From NCBI RefSeq assembly GCF_000834055.1, contig NZ_JXSQ01000015.1, positions 1 to 64,000 of the forward strand: 64,000 nt of DNA. Reading direction: 5' to 3'. Source of the stretch: Leucobacter komagatae. Lineage in GTDB: Bacteria > Actinomycetota > Actinomycetes > Actinomycetales > Microbacteriaceae. Positions 1 through 8,985 of this stretch are shown piece after piece. The notes below the pieces were generated by a model. It was not told where the DNA came from, did no database searches, and saw nothing but the letters and a program-made list of their open reading frames with translations. The position numbers and the translations under genes are program-made. Positions within the stretch are counted from its first letter, which is position 1, and the number at the start of each line of letters is the position of its first letter.

Positions 1-1671
1 GGAGAGGCTCGTCCGCAGCTGGGTGAGCGTACGACGCGCGCGGCGAGTATCTCCAAGCGAGAGCGAAGTCGCAGCGATCTCGAGGTAAAAAATTGCGAGC
101 TCGTCATCGGATGTCTGCCGCAGCTGCGGCGTCATGTGGCGGGCTTCATCGAAGCTCGTTCCTGTCATAGCCGGGTCGGTGTTGTGTGGAGTGAGGCTCC
201 GCTCCAGTGCACTCATATACGCCCGCGCGTTCTCCAACTCCCCTGAGACTCGACTCGCGACCATCGCTTGCCCTATCGTTGCGACTTGAAGCGATCCGAA
301 CGGGGTCGCGGGCCCCTGCGGAAGGCGGGCGTCGAGTCCGCGCCGCCACAGCCTAACGAGGTAGCAGAGACGTGAAGCTGGCACCTCGGGCCGCGGGTTT
401 TCCAGGGCCAGCAGCGCTGCAGTGAAGGTCGGATAGGCGACTAGCGCCGCTTCTGAAAGGGGGCGAAGTAGCGCAAGCGTGCGGTCGGCGTCGTCGAGGA
501 TCCTCGAAAAGTTCGCAGCCAAGACTGTTTCCGCAGCGGCAAGATCCCCCGCAGCGCAGAGCAGGCGAAATGCTCTCAATGGCGACTGGACAACCACTTC
601 CGCAGCCCGGCCAATGTAGGCTCGCCTTCTGCTTCCGTCAGCGAGCCAGGAGCTAGCGAGCAACGCGAGTGCGGAGCGGATGGAGGGATGGCAATGATAC
701 TCAGGGCCAAACTCTGCCTGAACCGGCACGAGGAGCCCGAGTTCGGTGAGGTGCCGAAGGGCGTTTTGTGCTGAATGCTCGTCGCAGCGGAGTAGGTGTC
801 TGCCGAGCGGGAGGGTAACGGCATCGAGTTCCGCAGCAGCGAGCATGATTTGCCTGGCCCCGCTTTCGACAAGCGACAGGGCGCCTCTCGCGAACGCTTC
901 GAGATTGGCCATTGGATTGAACAGGGGCTGCGACGCTCCGGCCGTCCATTTTTGGCCGTCCGGAGTGTCTACGTACTGAGCCCCGTTGCCCAGGTCGAGA
1001 GCCGCGCGGATCGCGAGCGGCCATCCGCCGGCCTTGCGGAGCGCTGCAGTCAACTGCTCGTCCATGGGGATTCCAAGTCTCGCGGCGAGGTCAGCGCTTT
1101 CGTCCGCGGTGAGACTGAGATCTGCGGGCCCCAGAGCTGTGATCCGCGTGCGGGCGGTGACTACCGTGCTGTTGAGAATCTCAACACGTCGGCCGATGAC
1201 GATGATGCGGAGGTGGTGCGTCGTCCTCGCCAGATTTGCGAGGGCAAGATCGGACCGCACCGACGTTTCAAAGTGATAGTCGTCGATGACCAGCGTTACG
1301 TGCTTTGGCAGTTGGCGTGCAATGGCCAGCACCGCGGCTTCAGGGGTCCCAGCGCGAGTGCTCGAAACTCCCGAGAGCGGCGCGAGAACCCGTTCGAGCT
1401 CATCCCACAAGACAGGGTCCCGCGTAGGAGAGCAGCGGACCCAACGGACCGAAGTGCGCTCGGAGTTGTCGTTCTCTAGCCAGGTCCTGACGATTGCGGT
1501 CTTTGCGTATCCGGTGGGGGCGCAGACCAGGGTGAGCCCGTGGTGAGGCTGTGGGTCGTGGAGCAACCGGTCGGGGATGCTCACTTCTGCGGGGTGCGGT
1601 GGCCGCTCTTGCGCAGTCGGTCTGGTTGCGCTTTTGGAACCGCTATCTGGGGTGTTCTCTAGCCGCAACAC
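1..1671 (-). CDS. LuxR-family LAL (MalT-like) regulator, 3' end outside window
   Basis: Large ATP-binding LuxR regulator read leftward and leaving the window without a stop; 557 codons are visible. It is a clear paralogue of the complete 927-residue regulator at 8986-11769, matching from the start (MLRLENTPDSG against MLRYTDAPGAR) through the helical repeat region. The GTG at 1671 was chosen because it aligns with the paralogue's ATG and follows GAGGAA; a GTG at 1767 would add 32 unmatched residues. The P-loop reads APTGYAKT where the paralogue has APTGFGKT, so the glycine before the lysine is alanine. Walker B is LVIDDYH. The C-terminal LuxR helix-turn-helix, expected from the paralogue, lies beyond the edge. 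Divergent from the island 1 adhesin, it probably controls that operon. Confidence 0.85.
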   Translation of the reverse strand, partial: MLRLENTPDSGSKSATRPTAQERPPHPAEVSIPDRLLHDPQPHHGLTLVCAPTGYAKTAIVRTWLENDNSERTSVRWVRCSPTRDPVLWDELERVLAPLSGVSSTRAGTPEAAVLAIARQLPKHVTLVIDDYHFETSVRSDLALANLARTTHHLRIIVIGRRVEILNSTVVTARTRITALGPADLSLTADESADLAARLGIPMDEQLTAALRKAGGWPLAIRAALDLGNGAQYVDTPDGQKWTAGASQPLFNPMANLEAFARGALSLVESGARQIMLAAAELDAVTLPLGRHLLRCDEHSAQNALRHLTELGLLVPVQAEFGPEYHCHPSIRSALALLASSWLADGSRRRAYIGRAAEVVVQSPLRAFRLLCAAGDLAAAETVLAANFSRILDDADRTLALLRPLSEAALVAYPTFTAALLALENPRPEVPASRLCYLVRLWRRGLDARLPQGPATPFGSLQVATIGQAMVASRVSGELENARAYMSALERSLTPHNTDPAMTGTSFDEARHMTPQLRQTSDDELAIFYLEIAATSLSLGDTRRARRTLTQLRTSLS

Positions 1672-1944
1672 TAGTTCCTCATCTCGTTGTTCGGGCGGGG
1701 TATTGGCCTGGACCTGCAGGGGGAAGATTCGGGTGAATGGCTCACTTGCGCACGTTCGATGCCGCACGATGAGCTTAAACTAATCGACGGCAAGCTATCT
1801 GCGCAACAACTGTTAGCTAGCGAGCGTGTTTCGGGAGATCCGTCGCAGGGGGTTGACCTGGCAGCGCGGACATCGCAGTACGAGCCGGTCCTGCAGTAGG
1901 CCTGGCCACCCAAGTGGAACGCAGGAACATTCTTTGGAGGACAT
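1672..1944. promoter_or_regulatory. Divergent promoter region, pilus island 1
   Basis: Non-coding gap between the regulator start and the adhesin start. It should hold both divergent promoters and the regulator's binding site. TTGACC at 1853-1858 is a possible -35, but no convincing -10 follows. A block around 1771-1814 (CGACGGC, then AACTGTT) has a weak counterpart in the island 2 spacer at 11901-11935, with different internal spacing. A strong GGAGG (1936-1940) precedes the GTG at 1945. Confidence 0.5.
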
Positions 1945-4566
1945 GTGAGAAAGCTACGCAGGCGCGGGACGATCGTGGCCGCTTTGGCACTCAGCGCACT
2001 GATGGGCTTGATGCTACCGCTGGGAGAATCTGGAGCGGCGCGCGCGAACGCTACAGCGGCTTCTCTACGTGAAGCGACAGCACAAGCGCCGGAGAGCAAT
2101 GGCCCGGAGACCCCGGCCGAGGCATCCGAACAAGGAGAACCTTTGGGCGAGCGGGATTCGACTCCAGAGACTCCCCCCGAACTCGGTGTCGCACCGGAGT
2201 CAGACGTGCCGAAGCTGGTGTGCGAGGCCGACAACATCTACTCGGTCTCAACCACTGGGCAGCTGAAACACATCCAGGTCGCTGAGAACCGGCTATCGGC
2301 AAGGGTGAGGAATGTTGGCTCACCCGGCCCAGGCCCGGGAAACCCCAACTACAACGGCCTTGCAATTGCGCCAAGCGGTGAGGTGGCATACGCATACAAC
2401 CGCAACGCCACGCCCACACGAATCTACCGATTTAACGTCGCCTCGGGAACATGGGTCGACACTCGCGCGACTATTGCCCAGGGTGATGGCGTGACGCTCA
2501 TCGGTGGCGCAACCGACCCAGACGGGACCTATTGGGTCGGAGGCTTCGCAAGTAGCAACGCCTTCGAAATGTGGGCGATGGATGAGGAAGGCCGCCCGGC
2601 GACACGCAAGGGCCGCGTCGACCTCCGCAACTGGCCATCACCGAACGCAAATGGCGACATCGCCTTCGACAGTCTGGGCAACCTCTACATTGTCCGCGGC
2701 CTGCAGAATCGGACCGATCTCGAGGTATTCCGTGTTGACGCTGCGGACCTCGCCGAAGGCACTGGAACTGAATGGGTGAGCGCCTCCGCAAAACTGCCGA
2801 CGTCGCAGGGCTCTATTGCCAGCATCAACGGGATTGCCTACGACTCGCGCGGGGTGCTTTACTTCGGCGGCACGGGCGGCCTCGGATACGTCAACCTGCC
2901 TGCGTCTACGGAGGCACCGGTTTCCTTGGCCCTGAGCGGGGACACCTGGCAAACCACCGACCTTGCGTCATGCAGTTTTCCGCCAACAGTGAAGCTTGAA
3001 AAGGATCTCCCGGACGGACGAGTCGCCGAGGCTGATCAGTTCACGCTCGAGCTCCTGAGCGAGGATCTGGTGCTCGGCTCAAACGGCACCACCGGCAACG
3101 AGCCTGGCGTGCAAGCTGAGACTGTCGGGCCGATACCAGCGACATCCGGCACAGAGATCACTCTCCGTGAAGCGCCGCGAGGGAGCACACTGCCAGGGAA
3201 CTACTCGTCGAGCTGGCTGTGTTCTGTCGAGGGCGAACCGATCGCCTCAGGGGAAGGGGCAAGAGGGAGCTTCGTGGTTCCGTTCATGCGCCAGGGCGGC
3301 GAGATTTTGTGTGGCTTCAAGAATTCCATTGTGCAAGCGGAGAAAACTGCGGCCCCTGCCTCTGGTACGTCTGTGAATCCCGAGAGCATCGTGCGTTACT
3401 CGCTCACTCTCGACAACTCGACCGGGGAGGGCCCGGCAGTGGCAGACTTCTGGGACTCGCTGTCAGACGTGCTTGACGACGCGATATTTGTGGATCCTGA
3501 GGGGAATCCGACGCCGGCGAACGATCCCGCGGTGACAACGTCTGGCGGCATCAACTACTCGTCTTCGCGGGACTGGGATGCTGACGGGCAGTGGCTGAGA
3601 ATGCGCGGAACCGTTGCAGCGGGAGAAGTCGGACGAATGACTTTCGCCGTGAAGGTGCGCTCAAACTCGGATGACGCAGCAGGACGTGAAGCATCTGACT
3701 CACCACAGGGGTACTTTCTGCGAAACAAGCTCGTTCGCGGCGAAGGCGGTGACATTCCGCCCAAGCTCCCGGAAACCTGTGAGCCAGGTCAGTGCACCGT
3801 GCACCCCGTAAACGCGTGGACGGTATCCAAGACGTCTGTGCCAGGGGCGAGCTCGACCGTGTACAGAGGCGGCAACGTGCACTACGGGATTTCTGCGGAG
3901 AAGGTGAACCCCGAAACCTCGCTCGAGGGGCTCACGCTGCAGGCTGATATTACTCAGGTGCTGAAAACCGCCGGGTGGGCGCCCGATGCGATTGCCGCGA
4001 ATGGGGCCCTCGCGCGGGGAGTTTACCTCTTCAACGCGGCAGGCCGATCGATCGGGCTAGACGGGGTGCCCAACACTCCTGGCGAAAATGAATACCTGCC
4101 GGTGCAGGACATCCAGCCCCCCGAGGAACGGGATGACTCGTCCGAGGGAAGAGCAGCCGAGTCGCGTTGGATCGTTCGCTCCGGTGATCCCATAACACTT
4201 CCGGCCGAGGCCGTGCGCGCAGAAATGTGGTTCGCGGTGCAGGCCGCTGAAACCCCAGCGGGTATTCCCAGCCCTGAGGCGTGGGCAGCAGACGGACAGA
4301 CCCCTTCGACAGGGTGGACGTTTGTGAGCTACGCCACGGGCATGGCACAGAGCGGGTCGGTGGCGCTTGCCCCGAACGAGTGCGTCACCGGCGTTGACAT
4401 CCCCAACACCGCACTGGCCCCGAATGGCCCGCAGCCCGCTGATGCAGCATTCCCCGCGAGGTGTCAAACGGAGAACACGCTCACCCGAAACTTCTTCAGC
4501 ATTCGGAAGGATGCTGGGGGGGCTGGGCGTCTCAGAACTCTTGGGCGACCCCAAGTGGGGGACTGA
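1945..4566 (+). CDS. Pilus tip adhesin, island 1, N-terminal part (frameshifted)
   Basis: Secreted surface protein, 873 residues as it reads now. GTG start after TTTGGAGG; signal peptide residues 1-36 (MRKLRRRG, a hydrophobic core, ending ARANA). Residues 90-350 contain repeated NG-IA / FDSLGNLYIV / INGIAYDSRG strands resembling a beta-propeller, followed by prealbumin-like repeats (TVKLEKDLPDGR, then a DUF11-like block). It matches the 1164-residue adhesin of island 2 along its length as far as FFSIRKDAGG. There a run of seven G (4516-4522) throws the frame and 15 unrelated residues precede a stop at 4566. The rest of the gene continues one frame over (4523-5314). As written, the product lacks its sortase signal and would be secreted rather than anchored. 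True pseudogene, phase-off state or sequencing error cannot be told apart here. Confidence 0.85.
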   Translation: MRKLRRRGTIVAALALSALMGLMLPLGESGAARANATAASLREATAQAPESNGPETPAEASEQGEPLGERDSTPETPPELGVAPESDVPKLVCEADNIYSVSTTGQLKHIQVAENRLSARVRNVGSPGPGPGNPNYNGLAIAPSGEVAYAYNRNATPTRIYRFNVASGTWVDTRATIAQGDGVTLIGGATDPDGTYWVGGFASSNAFEMWAMDEEGRPATRKGRVDLRNWPSPNANGDIAFDSLGNLYIVRGLQNRTDLEVFRVDAADLAEGTGTEWVSASAKLPTSQGSIASINGIAYDSRGVLYFGGTGGLGYVNLPASTEAPVSLALSGDTWQTTDLASCSFPPTVKLEKDLPDGRVAEADQFTLELLSEDLVLGSNGTTGNEPGVQAETVGPIPATSGTEITLREAPRGSTLPGNYSSSWLCSVEGEPIASGEGARGSFVVPFMRQGGEILCGFKNSIVQAEKTAAPASGTSVNPESIVRYSLTLDNSTGEGPAVADFWDSLSDVLDDAIFVDPEGNPTPANDPAVTTSGGINYSSSRDWDADGQWLRMRGTVAAGEVGRMTFAVKVRSNSDDAAGREASDSPQGYFLRNKLVRGEGGDIPPKLPETCEPGQCTVHPVNAWTVSKTSVPGASSTVYRGGNVHYGISAEKVNPETSLEGLTLQADITQVLKTAGWAPDAIAANGALARGVYLFNAAGRSIGLDGVPNTPGENEYLPVQDIQPPEERDDSSEGRAAESRWIVRSGDPITLPAEAVRAEMWFAVQAAETPAGIPSPEAWAADGQTPSTGWTFVSYATGMAQSGSVALAPNECVTGVDIPNTALAPNGPQPADAAFPARCQTENTLTRNFFSIRKDAGGAGRLRTLGRPQVGD
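4516..4522 (+). repeat. G7 homopolymer at the adhesin 1 frameshift
   Basis: Seven consecutive G inside the adhesin gene, exactly where homology to the paralogue changes frame. Removing one G (or adding two) joins IRKDAGG to LGVSELLGDPKW...DSTGLWNM, restoring one open frame to the sorting signal. The paralogue has no G run at this place. Confidence 0.9.
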
Positions 4567-5314
4567 TTCGACCGGACTCTGGAACATGACGGGACACGCC
4601 TTCGAAGTGCGTGACTCCGTCAATGGGGCGCCAAGCGCATATCCGTCCGTGCAGCTGTGCAGAACGGACTACGACCCCAACGCTGGTTGGGACGGTGCCT
4701 GGGTGAGCGCTGCGGAGGCCTCTGGCACCGCGCGCTGGGACTTTGCGGCAGCGTCATCGGCTACACAACAGGCGATCCTCGATTGGAACAACGAAAACCC
4801 GCGTGACGTCCGCCCAGTGTGTGGCACCTTCGCTGAGGCAACCTCAGGCCCGCAACAGGGTCAGTGGCGTTCGGAAGGGCTCGGAGAAGGAGCCTATTGG
4901 CTTGTCGAAACGAAGGCGCCGGACTCCCAGCTCAGCCCAACGGGGCTTGAATCTCGAGCGGTTTCCGGCGTGCAACGACTAGCCGCAGCTATTCCTTTTC
5001 AGGTGTGGCCGGACGCTGCGGGGCCCGCAGCTGGGGAGTCGATGCAGGGTCATGGACAGCTTGAAATTGGACATCAATCCTCCGCCTACGAAGACAGGTG
5101 CGAACCGAGTAGCCCAGTCGCGGACCGGCCAACAGCATGTATCAACGAGGGTGGGCTCTTCATGGTCGTGAAGGATCCGGTGCCGACTCCGATGCCGATG
5201 ACCGGAGGCCTATGGCTCCCGGTGCTCACTGGGATCGGTGCGCTCGTGCTCGCCGCCGCTTTGAGCGCTGCTGCTTGGCGTCGCCGCAACCTGGCCCTAC
5301 AGCCCGGGGCGTGA
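4523..5314 (+). pseudogene. Pilus tip adhesin, island 1, C-terminal part with sorting signal
   Basis: About 264 codons in the frame after the G7 run, closely matching the C-terminus of the island 2 adhesin (DSTGLWNM, SAYPSVQLCRTDY, the E-box-like YWLVETKAP, SGVQRL). It ends with a cell-wall sorting signal: MPMTGG in place of LPLTGG, a hydrophobic stretch and the tail WRRRNLALQPGA. No start codon with a ribosome site precedes it, so it is probably expressed only when the upstream frame is restored. The backbone pilin starts 80 bases downstream. The M-P-M-T-G pentapeptide is unusual and may be a poorer sortase substrate. Confidence 0.8.
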
Positions 5315-5394
5315 CTATGCGCCACTCAGCCGGACCAGATCCCCCACGTGAACTTCTCTGACAACCCGAACCGATTTTTCGAGAAAGGAACACC

Positions 5395-6966
5395 ATGTTC
5401 AACACTAGGAAGCGAGGGCTGCTCACAAGTGCTGGCGCGCTCGTTACGATTACAGCGCTTGCCTTTGGCGGTGCTGTCGCTGCCCAGGCCACGACGTCGC
5501 AGCAAATGCCGACGCAGTCTGGGCTAGTGATCACCAAACTGGAGCAGCCGGACGACGCTGGTGCTCCGGCATCGGGGCTCCAGCAGACGACTGACTTGCC
5601 GGTGATCCCCGGAGTCACGTTTGACGCCTACCAAGTGCCGCTCGTCAACGATCCGCTGAGTAACGACGGGCAAGCAGAAATCGCAAATACCACGCTCGCG
5701 CAGGCCCAGGCATCGGTTGCTGGCGCCGCCCCTGCCCGGACCGGGACCACCGATGACAACGGGCAGATTCACTGGCAGACTTCGGCATCTGATGACCAGC
5801 GCGACGGGTTGGACCTTGAGGCCGGCCTTTGGCTGGTTCGCGAAAGCAGCGCGCCTGCTGGGGTTGTTCCAGCCGGGGACTTCCTTGTCGCGATCCCGCT
5901 GACACACCCGACTGAGCGAAATGCCTGGCTTGAAACGATCTTCGTCTATCCGAAGAACCACACCGTTAGTGGGACGAAGACCGTTGAAAACAGCGATCAG
6001 TTTGTCGTCGGAGACACGGTAACGTGGACGATCAAGATCGACAACCCGACACCTCGTGACACCGGCACCGGTCAGTACTTCCCCGCCGACACGTTGAGGG
6101 TCGTCGATGTGCTCGACGACGCGTACCTGACGACCGCCAGTGACGGTTCCGACATGGTTGTCACGGCACCTCCGGGGTTCGTGAAGGGTGAGCATTACAC
6201 CGTTGACGTTGTTGCTGACGCGGGAAAGACGACCCTGACTGTCGACTTCACCAGCTCGGGGCTCGCGAAACTCGTCGAGACGCCGACCGAGTCGGTCGTT
6301 ATGACGCTCGCAACGCGAATCATGCAGACAGGCGTTATCGAGAACTCGGCCCATTTCTATACCTCGGAGGCGCAGACCACCCCGGGCGACACGGGAACGA
6401 GCATGAAGTACGGAGATTACGCACTCGTGAAGCTCAGCGAGGGCGCCCCCAGCGGTGAGACACCGTCTCTTCAGGGAGCAGAGTTCATGGTGTTCTTGAG
6501 TGAGGAGGACGCGCTTGCTGCAAGGGCAGGAGATCAGGCTGCACTGGACCGTGCGCTGAAACCCGACGTCACCGTACCTGGCTACGACCAGACGACCGGG
6601 GTCTGGACGACCGACGCGAACGGCCGTGTGCAGGTTACCGGCCTGCGCTACAGCGGCTTCGCCGACGGAGAGTCCTTCGGCCCTGCAGACCCCCGCTACA
6701 TCACATACTGGCTGCTCGAGACGGTCGCCCTTGAGGGGCACCAGCTACTTGCGGAGCCGGTGCCGTTCACGATCGACGAGGACTCGGCGACACAGACTTC
6801 CGAGTCGATTGTCAACCAATACAACCGTGGTCCCTTCGTCCTCCCGCTCACTGGTGGGGCTGGAACGCTGTGGCTCACTATCGGTGGCCTGCTGCTGCTC
6901 ACCACGGTACTCATCATTGCGCGCCGCAGGCAGAACAGTGTCGCTGCGCCATCGATTGAGGGCTAG
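5395..6966 (+). CDS. LPXTG major (backbone) pilin, island 1
   Basis: Pilin subunit of 523 residues, SpaA/FimA-like, polymerised by class C sortase. Signal peptide MFNTRKRGLL to AQAT; ATG preceded by GAAAGGAA. The pilin motif with the likely polymerising lysine is AWLETIFVYPKNH (around residues 177-189). Two E-box-like elements are LWLVRESSAPAG and YWLLETVALEG, glutamates that normally support intramolecular isopeptide bonds. The sorting signal is LPLTGG, then a hydrophobic span and the tail ARRRQNS. The island 2 backbone at 15688-17226 is a full-length homologue. The reading frame is intact although the adhesin upstream is broken. Confidence 0.92.
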   Translation: MFNTRKRGLLTSAGALVTITALAFGGAVAAQATTSQQMPTQSGLVITKLEQPDDAGAPASGLQQTTDLPVIPGVTFDAYQVPLVNDPLSNDGQAEIANTTLAQAQASVAGAAPARTGTTDDNGQIHWQTSASDDQRDGLDLEAGLWLVRESSAPAGVVPAGDFLVAIPLTHPTERNAWLETIFVYPKNHTVSGTKTVENSDQFVVGDTVTWTIKIDNPTPRDTGTGQYFPADTLRVVDVLDDAYLTTASDGSDMVVTAPPGFVKGEHYTVDVVADAGKTTLTVDFTSSGLAKLVETPTESVVMTLATRIMQTGVIENSAHFYTSEAQTTPGDTGTSMKYGDYALVKLSEGAPSGETPSLQGAEFMVFLSEEDALAARAGDQAALDRALKPDVTVPGYDQTTGVWTTDANGRVQVTGLRYSGFADGESFGPADPRYITYWLLETVALEGHQLLAEPVPFTIDEDSATQTSESIVNQYNRGPFVLPLTGGAGTLWLTIGGLLLLTTVLIIARRRQNSVAAPSIEG

Positions 6967-7020
6967 CAGAACCTAGAAGACGGTCTGCTGCTTTGGAATA
7001 AACGGAGAGGGAGGTGCCCA

Positions 7021-7956
7021 GTGCCTCAATCGATTATCGGTGATGCCCTGGGTGCCTCCCGCCGGCGCAAGCTTGGAGTCTCTTTGCTGCTCCAGGTACT
7101 CGCAATGGCGGGACTCGTGGCGCTGCTGTATCCATTCGCAGCGGATTGGGTCTCGAGTCTGGGCCACAACGCAGAGCGATCAGGGTACGTTCGCGCGGTG
7201 TCTGCGACGACAGCAAGTGAACTGAGCGAGCAGTTAGCGGCCGCACGTGAGTACAACGTCCTCCTCCCCGAGGGGCTCTTGCTTGACCCCTATGAGAACA
7301 ACACCGGGGTGGACCCCCAAGACAGCGACAACGCGTACGACGCGTATTCGGAGATCCTCCGGTTGAATGGCAGCGGAGTTATTGGTGAAGTGCTGTACCC
7401 GAAGCTCAGAATCGGTCTACCGCTCTACCACGGTGCGGGTGAAGAGGCCATTTCCCGCGGCGTAGGTCACCTGTACGGTTCGTCGATGCCGGTCGGTGGC
7501 GAATCTACTCATGCAGTCCTGACGTCGCACTCCGGGCTAGTGAACGCCTCTCTGTTTACCCGGCTCCCCCAAGCCGTGGTTGGCGACACATTTCAAATCC
7601 GGGTGCTTGGGGAATCTCTCTACTACCGCGTTGACCGCATTGAGACCGTTGAGCCATTTGTGACGGATTCGCTCCGTGCCGTTGAAGGAGAAGATCGGGT
7701 CACGCTCTTTACCTGCACGCCGATTGGGGTGAACAGTCACAGGCTTTTGGTGTCCGGCGTGCGTGTTGCGGCTCCCGCCGGAGAGGGTCGAGCTATTGCG
7801 GGAGACGGCGTTGGGGTCGGATTCCCCTGGTGGGTGCCACTGTTTCTCGGCGGATCTGCCGCAACCGCCTATTTGTTATTTGCTCCGAAACGGGGAAACC
7901 GGCTCGGACTGCCCAGCGACCAGCGCGCTGCTTCGGTTGAGAAAGGACTACTGTGA
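7021..7956 (+). CDS. Class C (pilus) sortase A-copy, island 1
   Basis: Membrane transpeptidase, 311 residues, that cleaves LPXTG-type signals and joins pilins. One N-terminal membrane span (residues about 17-40), the class C lid motif LLDPYEN, the catalytic histidine in LTSHSGL, the cysteine in TLFTCTP and the arginine in VNSHRLL, then a second span near the C-terminus. GTG start behind GGGAGGTG. It overlaps the next sortase by four bases (GTGA), so the pair is translationally coupled. Its counterpart in island 2 is 17278-18261. Confidence 0.95.
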   Translation: MPQSIIGDALGASRRRKLGVSLLLQVLAMAGLVALLYPFAADWVSSLGHNAERSGYVRAVSATTASELSEQLAAAREYNVLLPEGLLLDPYENNTGVDPQDSDNAYDAYSEILRLNGSGVIGEVLYPKLRIGLPLYHGAGEEAISRGVGHLYGSSMPVGGESTHAVLTSHSGLVNASLFTRLPQAVVGDTFQIRVLGESLYYRVDRIETVEPFVTDSLRAVEGEDRVTLFTCTPIGVNSHRLLVSGVRVAAPAGEGRAIAGDGVGVGFPWWVPLFLGGSAATAYLLFAPKRGNRLGLPSDQRAASVEKGLL

Positions 7957-8957
7957 GCCCGCCGAACGGACAGCGAGATGGCCGGAGCAGTGCGGACGGT
8001 GTGCCGCAGAGCGCGGAGGATTCAGTTGCGACGTTGGCCATACTTGACGGGGGAGATGAGCTGGCCCAGGCTTCCACTGTTTCCAAACAGCCGGCCAGGC
8101 GCTCGCGCCGCCAGCTCATACTCACCGGGCTCCTCCAGCTTGCAGCTATGACCGCGATCGGAATGCTCGTCTACCCCGACGCTGCTTCCTGGATTTCCCG
8201 AATCGGCCACAACGCCGAGATCTCAGGCTATGTGCGGCAGGTCGAAGCCACCGTCAGTGAAGAGCGGTCTCGCATCCTCGACGCTGGCTACGCATACAAC
8301 GAATTGCTCGAGCCGGGGCCGCTCACCGATCCCTACATCTCCATCGACGAGGACGAGGCGCTCCGCAATGACAAGTATCTCGCGTACGAGGAGATGCTGC
8401 GGGTGAGCGGGACCGACGCGATCGGGACCATTTACTATCCGCGTCTCGATATCGGACTCCCCGCGTACCACGGCACCTCAGACGAGGTGATCTCCAAGGG
8501 CATTGGGCACATGTATGGCACGTCGTTGCCGATCGGAGGCCCCTCGACGAGGTCTGTGCTCACCGCACACTCGGGCCTCTCGCATGCGAAGCTGTTCACC
8601 GAGCTGCCCAAAGCTCAGGTCGGCGACCTGTTCTGGATCAGCGTGCTCGGTGAGGATCACTACTACCGGGTAGAGAAGACGGAGGTCGTGCTCCCCTCAG
8701 AGACCGAGTCGTTTGAGATCATCGAGGGCGAGGACTGGGTCACGCTGTTCACCTGCACCCCGGTGGGTGTCAACAGTCACCGGTTCCTCGTGCACGCAGT
8801 GCGGATCGACAACGCAGCCGCTCCGGAGACGCTTGAACTCGGCGGAGACGGGGTGAAGCTGGGCGTGCCGTGGTGGGCGCTGTGGTTCGTTGGCGGGTCG
8901 GCGGCGACGGCGCTGCTGCTGTTTGCGCCCGTGAAGCCGCGGAAGCGGAGAGTCTGA
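7953..8957 (+). CDS. Class C (pilus) sortase B-copy, island 1
   Basis: Second class C sortase, 334 residues, with an extended cytoplasmic N-terminus, a membrane span near residues 55-75, lid motif LTDPYIS, catalytic LTAHSGL, TLFTCTP and VNSHRFL, and a C-terminal span followed by KPRKRRV. It is much closer to the B-copy of island 2 (19724-20656) than to its own neighbour, so the two-sortase set predates the island duplication. GTG start overlapping the stop of the A-copy. It ends 28 bases before the convergent regulator gene. Confidence 0.95.
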   Translation: MSPPNGQRDGRSSADGVPQSAEDSVATLAILDGGDELAQASTVSKQPARRSRRQLILTGLLQLAAMTAIGMLVYPDAASWISRIGHNAEISGYVRQVEATVSEERSRILDAGYAYNELLEPGPLTDPYISIDEDEALRNDKYLAYEEMLRVSGTDAIGTIYYPRLDIGLPAYHGTSDEVISKGIGHMYGTSLPIGGPSTRSVLTAHSGLSHAKLFTELPKAQVGDLFWISVLGEDHYYRVEKTEVVLPSETESFEIIEGEDWVTLFTCTPVGVNSHRFLVHAVRIDNAAAPETLELGGDGVKLGVPWWALWFVGGSAATALLLFAPVKPRKRRV

Positions 8958-8985
8958 CCCAGAGTGCTGCGGCTGGCGGGTGCGG

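Noticed and set aside
1-1671. First impression of a decayed or empty region at the left edge
   Set aside because: Translating the minus strand by hand gives one open frame from GTG 1671 to position 1, homologous to the complete regulator; it simply has no stop inside the window.
1853-1881. TTGACC with a downstream hexamer as the island 1 promoter
   Set aside because: The only hexamer at 17-base spacing (CAGTAC) is a poor -10; not strong enough to call.
5524-6741. Minus-strand open frame opposite the island 1 backbone pilin
   Set aside because: Antisense shadow of a real gene with no ribosome site or recognisable fold.
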